6,723 nt of DNA from an uncultured Prevotellaceae bacterium (lineage in GTDB: Bacteria; Bacteroidota; Bacteroidia; Bacteroidales; Bacteroidaceae), in assembly GCA_946187025.1 (NCBI GenBank), contig CAMHPM010000086.1, forward strand, positions 1 to 6,723, given 5' to 3'. Shown here one piece after another: positions 1 to 4,880 of the stretch. A program made the position numbers and the translations under genes. The notes beneath the pieces are model-generated. The model did no database searches. It was not told the DNA's origin and saw only the letters and a program-made list of their open reading frames with translations. Within the stretch, counting starts at the first letter, position 1. Each line of letters starts with the position of its first letter.

Positions 1-175
1 TCAGTCGCCCGTCTTGCAACTGTATCAGTCGGCCGTAACCTCCTGAAGAGAATACCGTGGTACGGGTTGATGAGTCCCAGAAAATGCGTGAACCATTATA
101 TGGCTCATGATAACTTGCCATCGCATTTACAGAAAAAGTAATGCTAATCAGAATAAGATAAAATGTCTTCTTCAT
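1..175 (-). CDS. Second BNR-type secreted glycan-active protein, 5' part only (paralogue of the neighbouring gene)
   Basis: The reading frame opens at an ATG (173-175) and runs off the left edge after 58 codons, so only the N-terminus is visible. It begins MKKTFYLILISITFSVNAMA, a basic start and a hydrophobic core with probable signal peptidase I cleavage near residue 20, and no lipobox cysteine. From residue 25 it reads PYNGSRIFWD and later YGRLIQLQDGRL. This matches the N-terminus of the complete gene just upstream without any gap: by eye 28 of 58 residues are identical, and 23 of 34 from residue 25 on. The Y-x-R-hydrophobic segment is the position of the first substrate-site arginine in sialidase-like propellers. 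I infer a tandem duplicate with the same fold; whether it also carries the CBM9-like domain and C-terminal tail is not visible. An SD-like AAGGA lies 7 nt upstream of the ATG, and a promoter candidate about 80 nt upstream suggests it can be transcribed separately from the susCD operon. Confidence 0.85.
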   Translation of the reverse strand, partial: MKKTFYLILISITFSVNAMASYHEPYNGSRIFWDSSTRTTVFSSGGYGRLIQLQDGRL

Positions 176-182
176 ATAGTTT

Positions 183-187
183 TCCTT
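183..187 (-). promoter_or_regulatory. Shine-Dalgarno-like site of the second BNR gene
   Basis: The minus strand reads AAGGA 7 nt before the ATG at 175, within an A-rich leader. The three complete genes in the window lack such a site and have A-rich starts instead, which is usual in Bacteroidetes. It therefore mainly supports the choice of this ATG. A chance match in A-rich sequence is possible. Confidence 0.4.
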
Positions 188-244
188 GTTTTTAATATAT
201 AAAGTATCAAAAGTGTTTTTTAAAGTCTAGTAAATAAGAATTCT

Positions 245-257
245 TTTGCATCGCAAA
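245..257. repeat. Short inverted repeat over the promoter/start site
   Basis: The plus strand reads TTTGC, ATC, GCAAA: two perfect 5-nt arms around a 3-nt centre. It overlaps the last four bases of the -7 element and the expected transcription start. A second perfect palindrome, AAGAATTCTT, lies at 236-245 and touches it. The location is what an operator or an mRNA 5'-end hairpin would need, but 5-bp arms in AT-rich DNA are common by chance. Confidence 0.3.
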
Positions 258-261
258 TATA
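254..261 (-). promoter_or_regulatory. Bacteroidetes -7 promoter element (TAnnTTTG) for the second BNR gene
   Basis: The minus strand reads TATATTTG, a full match to the -7 consensus TAnnTTTG used by the primary sigma factor of Bacteroides. It sits in the 141-nt AT-rich gap between the two propeller genes. The expected TTTG at about -33 is poor: the bases 19-21 nt upstream give only ATGG or GATG. Transcription would start near 247-251, giving a leader of about 75 nt before the ATG at 175. The inverted repeat TTTGC-GAT-GCAAA overlaps the end of the element and the predicted start site (245-257), so a regulator could bind there. This would be an internal promoter, separating the downstream paralogue from the susCD operon. 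Confidence 0.55.
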
Positions 262-316
262 CGAATAAAACTTTTTTATTGCCATCATTCTTGTGTTAAA
301 AACACTTTATCAACTC

Positions 317-2149
317 CTATCTTGCAATCTTTTTGCCATCTTTGATGTACAGTCCGTGAGTGGGTTCTGTGTTCAGTTGACGGCCTTGCAAGTCGTAAAT
401 ACCATGGCGATGAAGCCTTTCATCATCAGAGTTTTTGACAGATTCTATTCCCGTTTCTCCGTTTGGACGCAGATAGAATTCCATCCATGTATACGGTGCG
501 TCGCGTTTTGCGTCGGGAATGCTCTCGGTCTGTATGTCGATGCCGCTTAGTCCACGGTCTTGTAGTATGACATTTGCCCGCATAGTCTTCCCCGATGGTG
601 AAGCGTTGAGGCCTATTGCTTTCCAGGGGATGGCAGTCTCGAGGATGTAGTAGGAGGATGTGGATGTTGTTTTCACTTTTATTCCGTCAACGTCGGTTTT
701 TATCCATTTGTGCTGTGTGGATGATCCTTTGTAGGCAACGCAGTCACCGGCGAGCCGGATGAAGAATCGGCAGCAGTGGTCGGACGGAGCGGCGTAGGAT
801 TCGTTTTCGTAGTCGAGCAGCAGCGACACTCCGTCAGCGTATGAGGTTTGGTCGCTGTTCTGTAGCTTATCTGTCACACGTGCGATGAAATAGAGTGAGT
901 CGTTGTCGTAGGCGAAGTCGGCGATGGTGCGTGTGCCTGTTTCCACGCCGAGCATTACCTGGGTGGAAAGGGGCTTGTAGTAGCCTTCGTTTCGGGTGAG
1001 CTTGCCGTCGATGTTTGGGTGGGCGTAGGGAGCCTGTAGCTTGTTCACGGCATAGCCTTTTATCATTTCGATGGAGTTGTTCACTCCTCCCACGGCCACT
1101 ACTTCGCCGGTGTCTACGATGCATACGGAGTTCCACATGACGGTCTCTGTGTCGCCGATGCGGAAGGGGTGTTGCATCGACTTGAAGTTGCGTGCCTGTT
1201 CGTCGCCGAGTGCCACGTACATGTTCAGCTTTCCGTTGTGGTTATATGCCGACTGATACGACATGACTGTCTCTCCCCATGGCAGTACGCGTAGGTATGG
1301 TGCTCCTCCTGTGGCGTTGGGACAGTAGGCAAAGTCGAGTGTCTTTTCTCGGTTTGGGCTGTTGGCATCGACGTAGTAGTCGGTCCAGTTGGTTTCCAGC
1401 GGGCACCTGACAGTTGTCGGGAAGAAGTCGCCCACTCCAGGCCAGCCGTTGTCTTCGATGGTGACGACGATTTCCGACTGGTCTTTGAGCAGTACGGGGC
1501 ATGGCATTCCGTCGCGGTAGCCTGCACGATATGAGACGATGTCGGGCTTGCTCCACGTGAGCCCGCCGTCGAAGGAACGGCAGACGGAGATGTTCTGTTC
1601 GTTGCTGTTGGTGTAGGGCCCTTCGTCGGAGTAGTAGAGTTGCAGTTCGCCACTGGGCAGCTCGATGAGAGAGGGTTCCCAACATCCGTCGTCCCAGATG
1701 TATGATGCATCGTAGACGAAGATTTCGCTGCTCCATGTTGTCCCGTTGTCTGTGCTGCGTTTGCAGCGCATGCCAAATCTGCGGTCTTCGGTGTAAGGAG
1801 TGCTGGGCCGCGGATTGTAGGCCACGATGATGGTTCCGTCTTTCAGTTGTATAAGATCTGGAACGCAATTCGGAACGTTGTTTGTATTGCTTACAATTTT
1901 CGTGGGTGATGTCCAAGATTTTCCTCCGTTATTACTGAAGGAGATATCGATGCCACCATGTTCACAAGCAGCCATCAGTCGTCCGTCTTGCAGTTGAATC
2001 ATTCGGGCATACCAACCAGTGCCGAATACAACCGATCGGCTTGTAGTATCCCAAAAAATGCGCGAACCCTTATAAGGAGTTACATTCCCCGCAACAGCGA
2101 GGAATGTAACTGACAAGGATACCATTGATAAAAATCTTTTAATACCCAT
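317..2149 (-). CDS. Secreted BNR/Asp-box beta-propeller glycoside hydrolase (sialidase superfamily, GH93-like) with CBM9-like domain and T9SS-type tail
   Basis: 610 residues, complete. Residues 1-20 form a signal peptide with likely cleavage after FLAVA and no lipobox. Residues about 25-370 form a sialidase-fold propeller with three Asp boxes spaced exactly 60 residues apart: SNNGGKSW (72-79), STDNGTTW (132-139) and SFDGGLTW (192-199). Candidate active-site residues are Arg49 in YARM, Glu158 in CWEP and Glu232 in TIED. The context of Glu158 (WEP...YYSDE) and the RDGMP motif at 212-216 before Glu232 recall, from memory, GH93 exo-arabinanases; the classical GH33 F/Y-R-I-P motif is absent. Residues about 374-560 look like a CBM9-type carbohydrate-binding domain (IDGKL, YDNDSLYFIARVTD, DGVSLLLDY, LETAIPW). 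Residues 583-610, with GIYDLQGR and GLYIKDGKK, resemble the C-terminal sorting domains of type IX secretion cargo. It probably acts outside the cell on a polysaccharide. The start has the same 13-nt context as the susD-like gene and lies 9 nt after the preceding stop, so it is probably the last gene of the operon. It could be a GH33 sialidase or a non-catalytic binder instead. Confidence 0.85.
   Translation of the reverse strand: MGIKRFLSMVSLSVTFLAVAGNVTPYKGSRIFWDTTSRSVVFGTGWYARMIQLQDGRLMAACEHGGIDISFSNNGGKSWTSPTKIVSNTNNVPNCVPDLIQLKDGTIIVAYNPRPSTPYTEDRRFGMRCKRSTDNGTTWSSEIFVYDASYIWDDGCWEPSLIELPSGELQLYYSDEGPYTNSNEQNISVCRSFDGGLTWSKPDIVSYRAGYRDGMPCPVLLKDQSEIVVTIEDNGWPGVGDFFPTTVRCPLETNWTDYYVDANSPNREKTLDFAYCPNATGGAPYLRVLPWGETVMSYQSAYNHNGKLNMYVALGDEQARNFKSMQHPFRIGDTETVMWNSVCIVDTGEVVAVGGVNNSIEMIKGYAVNKLQAPYAHPNIDGKLTRNEGYYKPLSTQVMLGVETGTRTIADFAYDNDSLYFIARVTDKLQNSDQTSYADGVSLLLDYENESYAAPSDHCCRFFIRLAGDCVAYKGSSTQHKWIKTDVDGIKVKTTSTSSYYILETAIPWKAIGLNASPSGKTMRANVILQDRGLSGIDIQTESIPDAKRDAPYTWMEFYLRPNGETGIESVKNSDDERLHRHGIYDLQGRQLNTEPTHGLYIKDGKKIAR
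2078..2111 (-). other. Strong hairpin inside the signal-peptide codons of the BNR gene
   Basis: On the mRNA strand an 11-nt arm AGTTACATTCC is followed by T-CGC-TGTT-GCG-G and then GGAATGTAACT. The two 11-nt arms are perfectly complementary. The central CGC/GCG pairs, plus one U-G wobble, extend the stem to 15 consecutive pairs closed by a UGUU loop. It covers coding nt 39-72 (codons 13-24). No U-tract follows, so it does not look like an intrinsic terminator. The aligned segment of the paralogue (104-137) lacks it. Function is unknown; it could slow or gate translation, or mark a processing point between the upstream operon genes and the enzyme gene. Confidence 0.6.
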
Positions 2150-2159
2150 TCTTTTTTAT
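2147..2159 (-). promoter_or_regulatory. A-rich translation initiation region of the BNR gene
   Basis: The minus strand reads ATAAAAAAGAATG, ending in the start codon and beginning within the stop codon of the preceding lipoprotein gene. The identical 13 nt precede and include the ATG of the susD-like gene (4868-4880). There is no Shine-Dalgarno sequence; an A-rich unstructured leader is the usual Bacteroidetes arrangement. Confidence 0.5.
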
Positions 2160-3133
2160 TAATAAGCAAATACAATTCTCGATACTGCCCTCACGGCAGG
2201 ATTTTCTTCGAGCGTCCTAATAAGTGTGTATTCAGTGTTTTCGTTTGTCAAATCAATAGTGGAGCCACTGGGTACTTCATTGCCACCAGCATAGAATTTG
2301 GCATCGCTGTCGGTAGCGTACTCAATCTTAACCTTTGTCTTGTCGGTGCCATCGGGCAACTCAAAAGTATAGGTCTGCAAATCTTGGAAGTATGCATCGC
2401 GTGTCAACTTTCCTGTAACGCCTTCGGCTTTTACGCTGCTAAATTCCGGATAGATAGGAACATAGAGTTTATAGTCGCGTGTGGTTCCTGCATCAGAGAG
2501 AACTTGAATGTCGTGTGCGACAGTCAGGTTATAATAAGAATTAGATTTATACGGCTCATTATCGATAAATATCTTCGATGAGTCTGATACAATCTCAAAA
2601 TTCAAACGCTGCTTTGTAGCATTTACTTTTACCTCTTTATTATTGTAGAGGTATTTTGTAGGCAGACAAAGCACCCAGTCCTTGTCGTTGACAAGCTCGG
2701 CATAGTAGATATTGGGAGTGATTGCCGTGTAGATTTGATCGATGGTTGTCACATCATCAATAACGGTTACATCGAACTCCTTTATGCTCTCTTTGATGTT
2801 GTTGCCCAGGAAAGTGTCGTAGGTAGAGGCTACCACCACCACATGGAATGTGCCAGGTGTGGCGTATGAATAAGTGAAGAGGCCTTTGTTTACAGGGAAT
2901 CCTGTGTTGCTCTCTTTTCTCAATTCATATTCGTGACCTTTGTCGCCGGTAAATACAACTACCTGATCGGCAACACCACTGACATGTAGCTCCATTGACT
3001 CGTTTATCAACAAGTTGGTCTTGTCGAATGTTACGTTTATCTCTGGTGTGCGTGCCTCTTCGTTGTCGTCGGAGCATGCTGCAAAGAAAAATGCAAAGCA
3101 AACGGCCAAAAGTATATTAATTGACTTTTTCAT
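2159..3133 (-). CDS. Surface lipoprotein with PKD-like domain, putative surface glycan-binding protein (SusE/F position)
   Basis: 324 residues, complete. The N-terminus has a signal peptidase II signal with lipobox FAAC (Cys20), followed by SDDNEE. Acidic residues just after the cysteine match the Bacteroidetes lipoprotein export signal for the cell surface. Residues about 31-126 read as an immunoglobulin/PKD-like beta-sandwich, with the typical YATPGTFHVVVVAS strand at 90-103. The remainder (about 127-324) is beta-rich, with alternating hydrophobic segments such as YKLYVPIYP (221-229) and no catalytic motif I can recognise. It is smaller than many SusE/SusF-type proteins. It lies 21 nt after the susD-like stop and 9 nt before the propeller enzyme start, the usual place for the glycan-binding protein of such a locus. 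The role is inferred from position, signal and fold impression; I do not recognise a named family for the C-terminal two thirds. The start is the only ATG in front of the signal peptide. Confidence 0.8.
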   Translation of the reverse strand: MKKSINILLAVCFAFFFAACSDDNEEARTPEINVTFDKTNLLINESMELHVSGVADQVVVFTGDKGHEYELRKESNTGFPVNKGLFTYSYATPGTFHVVVVASTYDTFLGNNIKESIKEFDVTVIDDVTTIDQIYTAITPNIYYAELVNDKDWVLCLPTKYLYNNKEVKVNATKQRLNFEIVSDSSKIFIDNEPYKSNSYYNLTVAHDIQVLSDAGTTRDYKLYVPIYPEFSSVKAEGVTGKLTRDAYFQDLQTYTFELPDGTDKTKVKIEYATDSDAKFYAGGNEVPSGSTIDLTNENTEYTLIRTLEENPAVRAVSRIVFAY

Positions 3134-3154
3134 TGTTCTGTATTTTTAAAGTTA

Positions 3155-4870
3155 TTAGTAACCAGGATTCTGTTCAACCACGCCGTTTGATACGTCGATT
3201 TCTGTCTGTGGAATCGGGAATATCTCGTTCACACCAGGACGGAAATAAAGTCCACGGCTGTTATAGCGGTTTGCACCAAATGTGTGGAGAACCTTTGCGG
3301 CACGTCCTTGACGAACAATGTCGAAGAAACGGTCCCATTCGAATGCGAGCTCCATGTGGCGCTCTTCGTAGATTTGATCACGTACGAAACCATAGCCACC
3401 TGCAACATAGAGTTTGGTACTGGCATTGATGGTGTTCACCTGAGCCTTGCAGAGGTTAAGGTTCTTAATAGCCCCTTCGCGATCGCCACATTCGTTGAGA
3501 GCCTCAGCGTACATGAGAACAACATCAACATAGCGAATGATTCGGCGGTTGCGGCCATTGTCGCCGGCAAACTTTGGCTTGTCTTTCTTTGGTGTGTACC
3601 ATTTCAGTGACACTTGTCTGCCTTCTCCGCCTTGCCATATCTCACCATCAGGTGTGGTGGTCTGGTGGGCAATCAGATATTGCCTTCTGACATCTGTTCC
3701 AAAGAGCTTGGTTGCAATATCGTTGGTGCAATAAATCTTCACAGTACCCACGTCGAAGAATTCGATTCCAGCGCCTTCGTTGGTGTCGCCACTGGAGCCA
3801 TCGGCACTCTCCTTGAAGACAACCTCGAACACTGAACCACGGCAGAATTCACCGTCGCCATACCATTGATAGACGTATGAATATTTGTCGCCGTTATGGA
3901 GTGGTGCTCCGTAGTAGTCTTGATATGCGAGAGAGTAGATACCTACCATTGGTGAGTAAGCACCTGAGATGTAGTCGAGTGAAGTCTCAGGCTTCTCGTA
4001 AGGATCGCTTTCTGTGAGTAGATTCTGAGGTTTGAACCACAGACGCTGACGAAGGGCTTCCCAGTCCTCCGAGCCATCATACTTCAGCACTTGCTGGATG
4101 GTCATCGGTTTTCCGTCGATGAAATATTCTCCGAACTGTTTCATCTCTTCCCATTTCTGTGACGGGACACCAGGTGTGGCCTGATACATGAGAACCTTCA
4201 TGAGAAGCGCCATCGCAGCACCGCGTGTTGCCTTACCCAACTGCTCCACAGGGTATATGGCAGGAAGTGTGATGATTGCTTCGCGCAGGTCCTTCTCTAT
4301 ATATGCATAGCATTCCTCCTTAGTGCTACGGGGAACAACAAGATTGCCCACATCTTCAATCTCTGGCCGGATGGGCACACCACCGAATGTCTTTACAAGG
4401 TTGAAATAATAATATGCACGCAGGAATTTTGCTTGTCCGAGAATGTTGCGAATTGCAGTATAAGCAGAGTTCTGATTTGTTGAGATGCTGACTTTGCCAA
4501 TGTTGGCAATCACCTGATTTGCACGGTGTATGCCTTTGTAATTCACATTCCAGCGCTGCAGTATCCATGTGTTTGAGGTGTTGAAGCGGAAGTTGACAAG
4601 TTGTCCCATTTGAGAAGACAGACCTTCGTCGGTTCCGAGCACATCATCGGCACATGCTTCTCCAAAACGCCATTCCTGATCATTGTAACTGTCCGACTGC
4701 AATACATCGTACACAGCATCGAGCGCCGACTGCATTTTGTATTGTGTGTCGTAATAGGTTTCGTCGGTTGCACGCCCCAAAACATCTTTGTCGAGGAAGT
4801 CATCGCATGCTGTCAGCGAAAGGACAAAACCAAAAAGCAGTAATTTACCAAATATCTTATTCATAATCAT
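3155..4870 (-). CDS. susD: SusD/RagB-family outer-membrane glycan-binding lipoprotein
   Basis: 571 residues, complete, normal length for the family. The lipobox is SLTAC with Cys22, giving a mature start CDDFLDK typical of SusD. Residues about 40-230 hold the helical TPR-like N-terminal part, including the hallmark GQAKFLRAYYYFNLVKTFGG (145-164). The C-terminal RagB/SusD domain contains RNRRIIRYVDVVLMYAEALN (440-459), EERHMELAFEWDRFFDIVRQ (502-521) and the closing FPIPQTEIDVSNGVVEQNPG (551-570). The protein caps the SusC channel and delivers oligosaccharides to it. It starts 6 nt after the susC-like stop, so the two are certainly cotranscribed. Two in-frame starts compete, ATG at 4870 and ATG at 4864 (MNKIFGK). 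I chose 4870 because its leader is identical over 13 nt to that of the propeller gene; both give a workable signal peptide. The family call is secure, but the glycan ligand cannot be read from the sequence. Confidence 0.95.
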   Translation of the reverse strand: MIMNKIFGKLLLFGFVLSLTACDDFLDKDVLGRATDETYYDTQYKMQSALDAVYDVLQSDSYNDQEWRFGEACADDVLGTDEGLSSQMGQLVNFRFNTSNTWILQRWNVNYKGIHRANQVIANIGKVSISTNQNSAYTAIRNILGQAKFLRAYYYFNLVKTFGGVPIRPEIEDVGNLVVPRSTKEECYAYIEKDLREAIITLPAIYPVEQLGKATRGAAMALLMKVLMYQATPGVPSQKWEEMKQFGEYFIDGKPMTIQQVLKYDGSEDWEALRQRLWFKPQNLLTESDPYEKPETSLDYISGAYSPMVGIYSLAYQDYYGAPLHNGDKYSYVYQWYGDGEFCRGSVFEVVFKESADGSSGDTNEGAGIEFFDVGTVKIYCTNDIATKLFGTDVRRQYLIAHQTTTPDGEIWQGGEGRQVSLKWYTPKKDKPKFAGDNGRNRRIIRYVDVVLMYAEALNECGDREGAIKNLNLCKAQVNTINASTKLYVAGGYGFVRDQIYEERHMELAFEWDRFFDIVRQGRAAKVLHTFGANRYNSRGLYFRPGVNEIFPIPQTEIDVSNGVVEQNPGY

Positions 4871-4880
4871 TCTTTTTTAT
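4868..4880 (-). promoter_or_regulatory. A-rich translation initiation region of the susD-like gene
   Basis: The minus strand reads ATAAAAAAGAATG, starting in the last codons of the susC-like gene, including its TAA, and ending in the ATG at 4870. It is the same 13 nt as at 2147-2159. It has no Shine-Dalgarno core. It favours the ATG at 4870 over the in-frame ATG six bases further on. Confidence 0.5.

Noticed and set aside
262..316. Possible intrinsic terminator after the complete propeller gene: GTGTT-TTT-AACAC (293-305) and AATAAAA-AAG-TTTTATT nearby.
   Set aside because: The first stem has only 5 pairs and is not followed by a U-run. The second is all A/T and too weak. Neither meets the usual form, so no terminator is called.
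293..550. An 85-codon plus-strand frame at the 3' end of the propeller gene, extending into the intergenic gap.
   Set aside because: It is mostly antisense to the sorting-type tail and CBM9-like codons, has no start context, and its product shows no recognisable feature.
1225..1916. Two long overlapping minus-strand frames (183 and 224 codons) inside the propeller gene.
   Set aside because: They are other frames of the GC-rich core of the real gene. Their Arg/His- or Ser/Thr-rich low-complexity products are typical of shadow frames.
317..2149. Naming the propeller gene nanH (GH33 sialidase) because of its Asp boxes.
   Set aside because: Asp boxes occur in many propeller families. The F/Y-R-I-P motif is absent and the motifs around Glu158 and Glu232 fit GH93-like proteins better, so no symbol is given.
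3155..4870. Starting the SusD-like protein at the second methionine (4864) instead of 4870.
   Set aside because: Possible, but the leader at 4868-4880 is identical to that of the propeller gene, so 4870 was kept. The difference is two residues and does not affect function.
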